A stretch of 64,000 nt of DNA from Mesostigma viride (taxonomy: Eukaryota > Streptophyta > Mesostigmatophyceae > Mesostigmatales > Mesostigmataceae), in assembly GCA_009746045.1 (NCBI GenBank), contig RPFO01000080.1, positions 4,220,981 through 4,284,980 of the forward strand, given 5' to 3'. The position numbers and the translations under genes were made by a program. Position 1 is the stretch's first letter. Each line of letters begins with the position of its first letter. Shown here one piece after another: positions 22,171 through 31,245 of the stretch. The notes under the pieces are model-generated. The model saw only the letters and a list, made by a program, of their open reading frames with translations, made no database searches and was not told the DNA's origin.

Positions 22171-23268
22171 TCCGGGTGGACGTGCTGAACTTACTACCCC
22201 GCTCACGGGGTGCGATTTTGAATGATGAGAGTAAAATGCTATGGGCACTGAGCCCAGCTGAGTGGATCTTGCAGAAGTCGATGCGGATCTCGCGGGGGTG
22301 TAGCATGGAGGAGTTTGCGCGGGTTTGCACGGTGTGTGTGGAGCGGGGAAACTTGGGTGCGTTTCTTGAGTAGCCGCCTGTGGTGAATGGCGCCTTTGGG
22401 GTCGGAAAGCCCGACAGCCGTATACGGCTGATTGTGGACAACCGTCGTGGCAACATTCCACTACCAGATCCTATGCCCGCTTTTTTACCACACCGTGGCG
22501 CGATTTGTGATCTGCCCACGCGCGCAGGGGAGAAAGTCTTTGAGGGAGTATCTGATTTGGATTCCTACTACAAAAGGCTCCGCCTGCCTACTTGGCTGCG
22601 GCGGTACTGTGCATGGATGCCGGCGTGGTCGGATCTTGTGGGCCTGAGTGGGCCGCGTCAGCAGGTGCAGGGGCCGCGGCAGCAGGGCCGTGGACCTTGC
22701 GCTGGCCAATGGGGAACAAGCTGGCCGTCGCGGTGGCCCAGCGTGTGCACCAGTTCATTCTGTACCACTGTGGCCCCAAGCCACCTTTGAAGGCTAGTCG
22801 TGGCCTGAGCATCGACATGTCAGTGCTAATTTTTTTGGAAGGGATGCTGACGAGGCGGGCCAGACGATCAGGTTTTGGCTGGAGGAGGACCCTGCTGCGC
22901 CCCTGGCGCCTTCGCCCTGCTTCGAATCTCACCAGGATCTGGAAGGTATGCCTGCCGTTACGATCGATGACCTCCATTTCACCAACTGTACGACAGTGGA
23001 TGGGGTGAATCAGCAGCTAGATCCTGTTCAAGCTGCCTATGCCGCCATAGGGCTGGTGCAAAAAGCTGGCAAGGTGGTACAGGCGACAGCTGAACAGACT
23101 GGGGTGCAGGCGGTGGGTGTCATACACCAGCGGGATGGTGACGTGGTGCCTGTTCATGAGCGTGTGGTGGCGGTTATAGCCGCTACTACTAGAACCTGGG
23201 ATCGCGGTTTCACCCACTATTGTGAACTGAGCTCTGTGCTTGGGAAGTGGGTGTGGATGCATTTCCTT
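22171..23268 (+). pseudogene. Reverse transcriptase remnant, copy B
   Basis: Residues VGKPDSRIRLIVDNRRGN, DLDSYYKRLRLP (RT motif A Asp) and CGPKPPLKASRG, followed after a shift by TIDDLHF (motif C). Breaks include a stop after the residues LGAFLE at about 22,373 and a shift around 22,660-22,740, where CAG/CGG-rich sequence is inserted relative to copy C. It ends abruptly after GKWVWMHF at the junction with foreign sequence. Confidence 0.8.
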
Positions 23269-23381
23269 TGGCCAAGACGATAAAGGGAGGCCAGCGGGTT
23301 CGTGACAGCATTTTGCATGCTCGCATCGAGGCTCGCGTGTTTTGCACGTCGCTACGCCCCTTTAAAAAAATTGACGCAGTG

Positions 23382-23885
23382 ATGGCGCTGTGCCGTGCCT
23401 CGAAGCCCCTGGTTTGCATAACGAACTTCCACCAGGACTGCGTGAAGCGGAAGCTGCCCTTCACGCTCCCGAACATTATCCGCAAAAGCAAGAAGGCCCT
23501 GCGAGCGGAGGTGGTCAGCAGGCCCACCAAATCCGAGCCCATTTTTCCCGACACCCCCTCTCCTGAAATTCGCAAGCCCTCGAGACGAGGGGCGTGTAAA
23601 GACGACAGCGCCCTGGACGAGAGGAAAGAGACCCCCGCGGACGAATTGTCGAACAGCGCCATCGGCGCGCCCGAGCTGGGCCTGTTCTCCGCCCTTCCTT
23701 GGAAGGTGTTCGGCAACATCCTCAACCGCCTGGATTGCGTGTCTCTCTCGAGTTTCTCGGACTGCAGCATGCACCACGCCGTGGCTGTGTCCACCGCCAT
23801 GGGGCTGCAGGGCATCGAGTACTGTTTTTCAGGCTGCCGCAGGTGCCATTCCCGCCCCCGGCGCACAAAGCCCTGTGGGCTGTGA
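23382..23885 (+). CDS. F-box-like hypothetical protein (5' end possibly truncated)
   Basis: The first ATG inside the insert is at 23,382 (MALCRASKPLVCITNFHQDC), giving 167 residues. The frame is open upstream to the junction (KTIKGGQRVRDSILHARIEA), so the original N-terminus may be lost. A basic middle part is followed by LGLFSALPWKVFGNILNRLD and CVSLSSFSDC at about 23,674-23,766. This resembles an F-box (LxxLPxEvxxxILxxLDxxxLxxlSxvC), which would bind Skp1 of an SCF ubiquitin ligase. The C-terminus is Cys/Arg-rich (SGCRRCHSRPRR). F-box proteins occur in plants and in giant viruses. The rest of the protein is not recognised. Confidence 0.5.
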   Translation: MALCRASKPLVCITNFHQDCVKRKLPFTLPNIIRKSKKALRAEVVSRPTKSEPIFPDTPSPEIRKPSRRGACKDDSALDERKETPADELSNSAIGAPELGLFSALPWKVFGNILNRLDCVSLSSFSDCSMHHAVAVSTAMGLQGIEYCFSGCRRCHSRPRRTKPCGL

Positions 23886-23911
23886 TTAATAATGTGACCC
23901 TATTTATTATC

Positions 23912-23917
23912 AATAAA
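23912..23917 (+). terminator. Polyadenylation signal-like AATAAA
   Basis: AATAAA lies 27 nt after the stop codon of the F-box-like ORF and only 2 nt before the ATG of the next ORF. Such overlap is typical of compact viral genomes and unusual for a host gene. Confidence 0.4.
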
Positions 23918-23919
23918 GC

Positions 23920-24357
23920 ATGTGGCCCCTCCTTTTTCTGTGGATCCTCGTCGTGCTAGCCCTCTTTTACACATTGCAATCAGGCAACCCCGAGCCGTAA
24001 GACGTTGAACTCCTAGACAGGGACGCGCCGCCCACCCCCGCCCCCGTAGACAGCTCGAGGCCCGTGACAGATGCCAGCAGTGTTAGTTTCCGCGGCCTCG
24101 CGTCTGGCGCCCGCAAGGGCTTGGTGTCGACTCAGACGGCTGTGCTGGACTCGTTGAACCCCCTGTCATTCGCCGGCAGCGCGCTGAACGGTTTCGGCCT
24201 GCTGAGCAACCCGGTGGGCAACGCGCTGAGCCACGCCGGCTCCAAGACCACCTCGTTCATGGTGCGCCACACGCCCGTGGCGGCGCTGCTGGAGCCCGGC
24301 AAGAGCCTCGGGTGCCGGGCGAAAAAGCTGCTCACGTACAACTTTGCCAAGTGCTAG
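23920..24357 (+). pseudogene. Small membrane-anchored protein ORF with one in-frame stop
   Basis: ATG at 23,920 begins MWPLLFLWILVVLALFYTLQ, a strong N-terminal membrane anchor, then SGNPEP and TAA at 23,998. The same frame stays open for another 119 codons to 24,357 (for example SFRGLASGARKGLVSTQTAV and NPVGNALSHAGSKTTSFMVR), ending KLLTYNFAKC. No ATG opens this second part near its start. The simplest reading is one ORF of about 145 codons interrupted by a nonsense mutation; read-through is the alternative. The family is not recognised. Confidence 0.45.
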
Positions 24358-24451
24358 GCCACGTGGCGCGATTTGATTGGCTGTCCCTATCCATATGAAA
24401 TCACCCACCCACCCCTGTCTCCTGGGGTGTGACGGGCCGACTCGACCCGCC

Positions 24452-24453
<2 letters not shown>

Positions 24454-24507
<54 letters not shown>

Positions 24508-24511
24508 TCTG
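24454..24511 (+). repeat. (CT)n microsatellite
   Basis: About 29 CT units with one GT interruption near 24,495, immediately after the end of the second insert ORF region. Confidence 0.95.
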
Positions 24512-24733
24512 CAACAGTCCGCGGCACCCCCAGCGCCCCCGCCCCTCGGCCCGGGGTTGCCAACCCCCGAGCCGCTGCCCCACCCGTGCAGGCCGACACC
24601 ACCGGTGCCTGTCCATGTGACACGCATGCCCCGTGCCACGGCTGTCCATATGCCCCGGATGCCAGCATAAGAGGGTCCTAAACGCAAAAAAGCCCCCATC
24701 ATCACCGGCATCGGGTGGCAACGGGGGCCTTGG

Positions 24734-24812
24734 TGTCAATATTTGACAGGGCGGGGCGTGGGGACAGGGGTGGGTGTCAAAGTTTGACAGCATGAGACCC
24801 CAGATTTTGACA
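24734..24812. promoter_or_regulatory. Paired TGTCAA-N3-TTGACA palindromes plus a half-site
   Basis: Two perfect 6-3-6 palindromes are at 24,734-24,748 and 24,775-24,789, 41 bp apart. A half-site TTGACA at 24,807-24,812 shares the right context GCAT(A/G)AG. They lie in non-coding sequence of the foreign insert. The arrangement suggests a binding site for a dimeric protein (an operator or origin-like element). No function is shown by sequence alone. Confidence 0.45.
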
Positions 24813-25350
24813 GCATAAGGGGCTCCCCAAAAAAATATCTAACACACCTATTAAAAGTCTAACCACCCGGGGTGTCCTTGGGCCGATAACTGCTCGGGCG
24901 TGCCCTGGTCACGGGGCCTGCCGCGGTCATCGACGCGCCGCGGGCCGCGAGGACCGGCACGGTGGTGAGGGTCACGGGCCCAATCGAACGCGTCGAAAAA
25001 CAAAAGCTGCTGACCAGTCTGCTCACATTGTTAAGGTTGTTGAAGCAATGAGACTCATACGCCGCAACCTATCGCATCGGTCAGGCTCCCGACACGAATG
25101 TGGCTTCGGTGCCCCAACACTCGTCTGTCCCACGCGTGTACGGTAGCGGGTACGGAGGGCATCCTTCCAGCAACGCGCGACTACCACGCGTCGAAAACCA
25201 ACACCCGCCACGCCCATCCACGCGCCACTCATCGAGAACACCGTCCCACACACACACACGCACACTGTCCACGAAGTGTCACGAAGCGCCACGAACGCGC
25301 GCACACCGAGGGGGGCCATAAAGGGGACAGGGGTCGCCCTCGCGGAGCCT

Positions 25351-25770
25351 AGGGTGTCCTTGTTCTCCGCAACCCCAGTGCAATGTGGGTGGCCCAAAGT
25401 GCATAGTGGGTGGCCCAGCATGTCCTCGTCCGGGACCCACTTTCTTTGCGGCTCCTGCGGCACTTGAGAGGTGGCCAGCCTTCGGACGCACTTCTTTTTC
25501 GGGGCTTGCCGTAGAGCCAGGCTAGGCAGGAGTGGGAGGCAGTGCAGGCCCGTAAAGGCATCCCGGGAATGTTTTATGTTCACAGCGTCCGGCATGGGGG
25601 GGCCACGCACGATGCCATTGCTGGCGAGTTGCCGGAGGCCATTCAGCTGCGCGGCCTGTGGGCTTCGGCCCTTTCACGCAACTCCACCTCAGCCTCGTTG
25701 GGCGGGACATCCCGCCGCCACTCTGGGCCCGGGCCCGGAGTTTTGACGATGCCAAGTTCTGGCGCCACTT
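25351..25770 (+). pseudogene. Tyrosine recombinase C-terminal remnant, copy B
   Basis: Resumes at sequence matching GALVLxNPxTAQ and HVLVRD of the intact family. A short tandem duplication of GTGGGTGGCCCA is visible at about 25,388-25,414. The HxxR block is altered (VHSVRHGGATHDAIAGE), the RGRW block reads RGLW, and the Tyr region is deleted. It ends in 3' non-coding sequence. Confidence 0.75.
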
Positions 25771-26391
25771 TGGTGGTGCGCTTTCCAGTATTTATCTCTC
25801 TTCTTTTAGCTACTAACTGACCTCACCCCTGCGTGGGAGGTCAGGGGGGAAATGGTTTAACTAACCCGAGGGTGAACCTGGGTTGGGACAAAGTACCCCC
25901 ATAGCCAGTGTAATCAAGTTTTCTTTTTTGCATGTCCTACGTATTTTCGGCCGTTAGCCACGTAAGGAGATGTGGGTAGAGCAGGGACACAGCTGCTGTG
26001 GGCTGGCCCCTGCAAATACGCTCACCCTAGCATACAGATGGCCGTATGGTCATCTGGTAGACAAGCCTGTGTTATTCCACCGTATAGAGCTAGCACATAT
26101 ATTGTAATGAATTTGATGTTCTGTGGTGATGCATGCAAAGCAATTAAGCAAGGGCAGAAATGGATTTGGTGAGCTATGTTCAATTTATCTATGACTGACC
26201 TGCTGAGCTGAGAATGCAACGCCATATAGCACAGAAAGAAAAAATGAAGAGGACTCTTTATTTTTATGCTGGCACCCGAACCCAAGCCACCCAGGTGGTG
26301 GTCGGCTTGGCAAGGTGGTTGCCATGAAAGGTGGGCTTCCATTCTAGGGAAGCAGGTTGTTCCTTTGCCCCCAACCCACCCACCTTGGCAA
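25771..26391 (+). repeat. B1-A2 tail of copy B
   Basis: The 3' segment (CTGACCTCACCCCTGCGTGG ... GGGCAGAAATGGATT, ending 26,166) is joined directly to a second 5' leader (TGGTGAGCTATG ... GGGAAGCAGGTTGTTCCTTT, 26,167-26,391). The junction equals that in the minus element at 7,405, so it is element architecture rather than a chance tandem. Confidence 0.75.
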
Positions 26392-27352
26392 AAAAGATAT
26401 TTGTCATGTCTCCAGCTGTACATGACTTGTAAGCTTTCAAACAGCATTAGTACGCTTGTCGACCCCAGCAAGTTATTGTAATATCACTAGCGCCCTCATT
26501 ATGAGACTAAATCATGCGTTGTACAGTCACCACCAGTGCACTTGCTAACATTTTTGGCCCTGTGTGGACATGCTGATCAGCGAAAACAGACGGTGCGTTT
26601 GACTGTTAGGCACTGGCAGGCAGGCGGTGGGCATTTAAAATGAGGTGCCCGAACATTTTCTGCTGCTCAGTGCACCATTGCCAGGGTGGGGTTGGAGTGG
26701 GGTGGGGTGGGGTGAGGTGTGGCATTGTGAGGATGGGGAACTTGGAGGTAGTAGAGGGGAGATGGAGTTTTCATATGAGGGATATTGCCGCCCTGCGCCA
26801 CTTTTTCAGAAGGCTGGCAAGGCCGAGGTTGCCAATGCGAAGAACACGTCTAGTCACATGAATGAGCTGACTCCTTCAGACGTGAAATGTCAAACTGTTG
26901 ACCCCAAGCCTATTTTCGCTCATCAACGTGCTGAACCGCATGGTCAACTTGTTGGCACACTGCTAACAGAAGGTCACCCATGTTGCCTGGTGACCAATGT
27001 GCATGTGGCTAGAAGCACTGGTGGTCTTGATCTACATATACACGTTCCCCGGAATAGAAACATACTAATTAATAGTAATTTCTGTTGCTCTCAATAAAAT
27101 CTTGAAAGAGAGGCTCTCTTATTTGAGCAAGCATTTGTGTGCCGCACTATGTGAAAGATTGCCAGTCAGAAACAACGTCTCCGCTAGGCGATATATGCCT
27201 AGACTGCCCGCACTTGTAATTCCAGATGCTCCTTATGCTGATCATAGTTGCCCGGTTACCTTATGTAACCTTGAGGCTTGTAACATTGTTCACGCATGAT
27301 GAGGCCACTCAGTGCAAAGAGGGCGGCATGAGCAAATAGAGCAGAGGCTTAC
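26392..27352. other. Intron or spacer; weak ORF only
   Basis: Contains GGGGT-rich sequence (26,690-26,720). A 150-codon plus-strand frame (26,645-27,097) ends at an AATAAA-like site but has no recognisable domain. It could be a decayed processed pseudogene or chance. No LRR exon was found in this stretch. Confidence 0.3.
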
Positions 27353-27448
27353 AGGTACGGTATGATGTCCAAATAGTAATACAGGAATGATAATGACTCC
27401 TGCAGCTCAGGTGGAATGGTGCCGACCAGGTTGTTAGAGGACACGTCC
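27353..27448 (-). CDS. LRR exon (96 nt)
   Basis: Acceptor CTGCAG before 27,448 and donor CT|GTAAGC after 27,353. It reads DVSSNNLVGTIPPELQESLS and then FLYYYLDIIPYL: an LRR of the same type and splice phases as the 72-nt exons but 24 nt longer. It lies between the cap exon (19.9 kb) and the LRR exons at 37.8-40.0 kb on the same strand, which suggests one gene with TE-expanded introns. Confidence 0.6.
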
Positions 27449-27584
27449 CTGCAGGCACCACCCACATACACCAAACAAGGAGTCAACACAATGTCAAAAA
27501 GGCAGCTAAAGTGTGGGCAGAGTCAAGTAGAATGCAAGCAGCAAAGCAGCGCCCAATCACCTCGGATGACCAGTCTTACTGAAG

Positions 27585-27680
27585 AAAAATTGTTCAGTGC
27601 AAAGTTGCTAATGTTCGAAAAATTGTTCAGTGCCAAGTTGCTAATGTTCGAAAATTTGTTCAGTGCCAAGTTGCTAATAT
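27585..27680. repeat. 36-bp tandem repeat, three units
   Basis: Three near-identical units of TTGTTCAGTGCCAAGTTGCT followed by AATGTTCGAAAA. No function is evident. Confidence 0.8.
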
Positions 27681-27850
27681 AGTAGTACTTTACTTGCAAC
27701 TGGCCAGAAGGATCAACCAATTGCAAGCCTCCATAATTATACTGTATTTTATATTCAGCATCACTTCCAGAAGATCCCTAGGCAGCCATGTACATGGCCC
27801 GTCGAAGGGCGGTTGCACCAATGCTAGAATATTTGGGATGTATGCCATAG

Positions 27851-27880
27851 GCTGCTGCTGCTGCTGCTGTTGCTGCTGCG
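27851..27880. repeat. (GCT)n short microsatellite
   Basis: Nine or ten GCT units with one GTT, inside non-coding sequence. Confidence 0.9.
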
Positions 27881-28263
27881 ATCTCTTGTGTTACAACTAT
27901 AGACGCATAAGTATTCCAGGGGTTGGGGGTGAACCCTGGGTATGCCCCTAAAAACCCTCAGGCTCCGGGAGAGGCCTTTATATTCTCCCAAACCCGCGCC
28001 TCTAAATGAGTTCCAATCCAATCTGTGGCCACTGGACCATGGGGCAGCCCTACTGCATCCGCTATGCTTTTGCTATGTCGAAGCTTTAATACACCCACAG
28101 AAGTTGCTGGACTCTCCCAGTAAGCAATTTAACTGAGCCTGTGGCCTGCCTTTCAAGGCAACGAGAGAAGGGGGCGAGCCATGCCCCCTTCTTGCTGTGC
28201 ATCAAACAGGGATGAAAGGTACCTACTCAAAAGTTGGTACCCTGTGACTCTCCCAACGGAGGC

Positions 28264-28828
28264 GCGTGAATGAATGAATGAATGAATGAATGAATGAATG
28301 AATGAATGAATGAATGAATGAATGAATGAATGAATGAATGAATGAATGAATGAATGAATGAATGAATGAATGAGTGAATGAATGAGTGAGTGAGTGAGTG
28401 AGTGAGTGAGTGAGTGAGTGAGTGAGTGAGTGAGTGAGTGAGTGAGTGAGTGAGTGAGTGAGTGAGTGAGTGAGTGAGTGAGTGAGTGAGTGAGTGAGTG
28501 AGTGAGTGAGTGAGTGAGTGAGTGAGTGAGTGAGTGAGTGAGTGAGTGAGTGAGTGAGTGAGTGAGTGAGTTGAGTGAGTGAGTGAGTGAGTGAGTGAGT
28601 GAGTGAGTGAGTGAGTGAGTGAGTGAGTGAGTGAGTGAGTGAGTGAGTGAGTGAGTGAGTGAGTGAGTGAGTGAGTGAGTGAGTGAGTGAGTGAGTGAGT
28701 GAGTGAGTGAGTGAGTGAGTGAGTGAGTGAGTGAGTGAGTGAGTGAGTGAGTGAGTGAGTGAGTGAGTGAGTGAATGAATGAATGAATGAATGAATGAAT
28801 GAATGAATGAATGAATGAATGAATGAAT
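28264..28828. repeat. (TGAA)n-(TGAG)n-(GAAT)n tetranucleotide block
   Basis: About 28 TGAA units, then about 98 TGAG units with one extra base near 28,570, then about 14 GAAT units. It ends exactly at the left end of element NA1. All frames give artificial strings such as LTHS repeats. Confidence 0.97.
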
Positions 28829-30936
28829 TGTTGAGCTTCGCTCATTTTATATATGACGCGTGGACGGGCTCAAAGGGGACCGACCTGCCGTAGGTAGCGT
28901 AAGACTAGCGCTTGTCACGAGGGTACTGCACCGGCTGGCCCTTTTTGCGGCTGAGTGTGGTTCCGGAGTGCAGGCCTAGGTAGCTTCTAACGTACGTCAC
29001 TAGACCTTGTACCTGCGCTAGCCGCCAGGCGTGGCGCAACTGTGATGGGCAGTCAGTCACCTTGTACTTGCGCCAGCCGGCAGGCCTGCGTGGCGCAATG
29101 TGAATGATAGTCAGTACTTAGAGTGGTGTAGGGGACGTAGGGAGGCCTTTTCAGCTTCGTAACTTGATCCCAGCATTTGCTGGCAAAGTCGGCTGGCCGC
29201 TATGGCGGCTGCGCTGAATGTAAGACGATGCTATCGGCCTCTCCGGGCGTGGAGAGGCCTGGAATAAAGTTCTTTATGTTCGCCACCTACCGTTACAGGC
29301 CACGGTAATGGTTGTTGGGTAGGGGGCTCTACGATTTGAGTAAAAGGGTGTGATTTCCGGCGCTGGGCCCACTGATGATTCCCCTCTACCCCTGGGTGCA
29401 GCAAGCAGCTTCCTGACCCTGGGGAAGCTGCGTTTTCAGTCGGACAACGTCAGGGAAGGAGCCATACAGGCCATGGCCAGCGGCTACGGTGGAAAGAATC
29501 ACAGGTGGAGGCGAATCTGCCTTAAACGTGGAGATGGCTAGCGCGGGGTGCCAGGGTAGCCCATAACTGCCAGGAGCCTGACAGCGGACCCGATCTTTCG
29601 GCCTGTGGCCAGACGGGAGTTTCGGGGAGGATGCGGGGCTGGAGCAAATCTTGGTGGGAGGAGCGCGCTCTTCATCATTGCCCAGTTTTTCAGCAAAGAA
29701 TGTTCGCCTGGCGGGGCTGAAATTCTTGCTGTTTTATCGCCTTGTTTTTATCCTGTATGATGCATTATAGGAAAGGCAATAAAGAGTTCGGTTCAGCCAG
29801 GGGGGCATATCTATGCCATAAAAAATTTCCTACAAAAACACAAGCCCTGGTTGGGGCATTGGCTAAGCAGTTTCCAAGCCAACGCCCCGGTAGGGTAGAG
29901 GGCCTATCGCCACAATGGCTTCAATGCCGGGAAATCCCAGCCTTAGGGGTGGGGCTGGTGATGGGTCCTGGGCTTGTGAGAGACGGTCCGGGGGCGTAAG
30001 GCCTAATGAGCAGCCGCTGGAAACCGCCCTCCTAACGGGGGGAACGACATGGGTGCCGCCCTGCGTCCGCCGGGAAACCGTAGCGGCCACACGGGGGCGG
30101 CAGTACAGCCGCGGCAGCATGCGGGAGGGGGGCCATGGGCGGAAAGAAACTCGGCACCTAGGCTGGCGACAACCTTGGTGGCCAGGAAGGAGGTGTGGGG
30201 GCAACACCTTGTGTTCGAGTATGCTGGGCCCCCAGCATGGTGCTACAATAACCAACTTGATAATGATGTGCACTGAGTTTGAAGGTGTGGTATAGGCTGT
30301 CCGTATACAGCCTAGCACACAAAAATGTTAAAAAAATGTTTCTCTTGGTGGGAAGGAACTCCAATGGACCAAAAACAAGAAATGCATTTGTTGAGCTTCG
30401 CTCATTTTATATATGACGCGTGGACGGGCTCAAAGGGGACCGACCTGCCGTAGGTAGCGTAAGACTAGCGCTTGTCACGAGGGTACTGCACCGGCTGGCC
30501 CTTTTTGCGGCTGAGTGTGGTTCCGGAGTGCAGGCCTAGGTAGCTTCTAACGTACGTCACTAGACCTTGTACCTGCGCTAGCCACCAGGCGTGGCGCAAC
30601 TGTGATGGGCAGTCAGTCACCTTGTACTTGCGCCAGCCGGCAGGCCTGCGTGGCGCAATGTGAATGATAGTCAGTACTTAGAGTGGTGTAGGGGACGTAG
30701 GGAGGCCACTTTTCAGCTCCCACCCACCCACCCACGCTGCTAGGAGGGGCAACACCTTGTGTTCGAGTATGCTGGGCCCCCAGCATGGTGCTACAATAAC
30801 CAACTTGATAATGATGTGCACTGAGTTTGAAGGTGTGGTATAGGCTGTCCGTATAAAGCCTAGCACACAAAAATGTAAAATAAATGTTTCTCTTGGTGGG
30901 AAGGAACTCCAATGGACCAAAAACAAGAAATGTATT
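28829..30936 (+). mobile_element. Non-autonomous split-repeat element NA1
   Basis: Order: A1 (28,829 to about 29,160, starting TGTTGAGCTTCGCTCATTTT), a non-coding interior of about 1.03 kb, B1 (about 30,198-30,388), A2 (30,389 to about 30,715), a CCCACCCACCCA linker and B2 (about 30,745-30,936). A1/A2 and B1/B2 are near-identical. A short frame in the interior (29,350-29,541) is shared with NA2, but the whole DNA is equally similar, so selection is not shown. The plan resembles TOC1 of Chlamydomonas, a non-autonomous YR-type element; this assignment is by structure. Confidence 0.85.
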
Positions 30937-30972
30937 GAATGAATGAATGAATGAATGAATGAATGAATGAAT
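30937..30972. repeat. (GAAT)9 between NA1 and YR copy C
   Basis: Exactly nine GAAT units separate the ATT end of NA1 from the TGGTGAGC start of copy C. Confidence 0.95.
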
Positions 30973-31245
30973 TGGTGAGCTATGCTCATTTTATCTGTGA
31001 CTAACCTGCTGAGCGGAGAATGCAACGCCGTATTGCACCAAAAGAAAAAATAATTTTAGAAAAAATATTTTTTGTGCTGGCACCCGTACCCCAGCCACCC
31101 AGGTAGGGGTTGGCTGGAGAGGTGGTTGCTATAAAGGTGGGCTTCCATTCTAGGGAAGCAGGTTGTTTCTTTTGCCTGAGAACCTCACGTGACCACATCA
31201 CAAAAAACAAAACGCAATATAACACATCAAGCATTATAACCCACC

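Larger units (their letters stand above)
23269..25350 (+). other. Virus-like or foreign DNA insert inside copy B
   Basis: About 2.08 kb that matches no other part of the window. It replaces the element segment equivalent to about 525-1,745 of copy A. It is visibly GC-rich and has tight spacing: an ORF ending at 23,885, a polyadenylation-like AATAAA at 23,912 and a second ORF starting at 23,920. It also holds a (CT)n tract, paired palindromes and an unassigned right half (about 24,830-25,350). An endogenous fragment of an algal DNA virus or a polinton-like element is possible, but no capsid, ATPase or polymerase hallmark is present, so the origin is not established. Confidence 0.5.
20432..26391 (+). 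mobile_element. YR retrotransposon, copy B, carrying a virus-like insert
   Basis: Order: A1 (20,432-20,712), ORF1, RT (22,171-23,268), foreign DNA (23,269-25,350), recombinase C-terminus (25,351-25,770), B1 (to 26,166) and A2 (26,167-26,391). The sequence after A2 starts the CCCACCCACC linker but B2 is absent. RNase H, the 2A-like motif and the recombinase N-terminus are missing, replaced by the insert. ORF1 is near-identical to the inverted element at 10,440-11,726, marking them as the same young subfamily. Confidence 0.87.

Noticed and set aside
24377-24670. Pro-rich frame after the (CT)n tract as a third gene of the insert
   Set aside because: It reads through the microsatellite as Ser-Leu repeats and has no recognisable motif.
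26645-27097. 150-codon frame ending near AATAAA
   Set aside because: No recognisable domain, GGGGT-rich start and no paralogue in the window. Mentioned only as a possible decayed retrocopy.
28153-28845. 230-codon frame of LTHS/FIHS repeats on the minus strand
   Set aside because: Pure translation of TGAG and TGAA tetranucleotides; no splice or domain support.
29350-29541. 63-codon frame shared by NA1 and NA2 (29,350 and 40,762)
   Set aside because: The surrounding non-coding DNA is equally similar and NA3 does not keep the frame, so there is no sign of selection.
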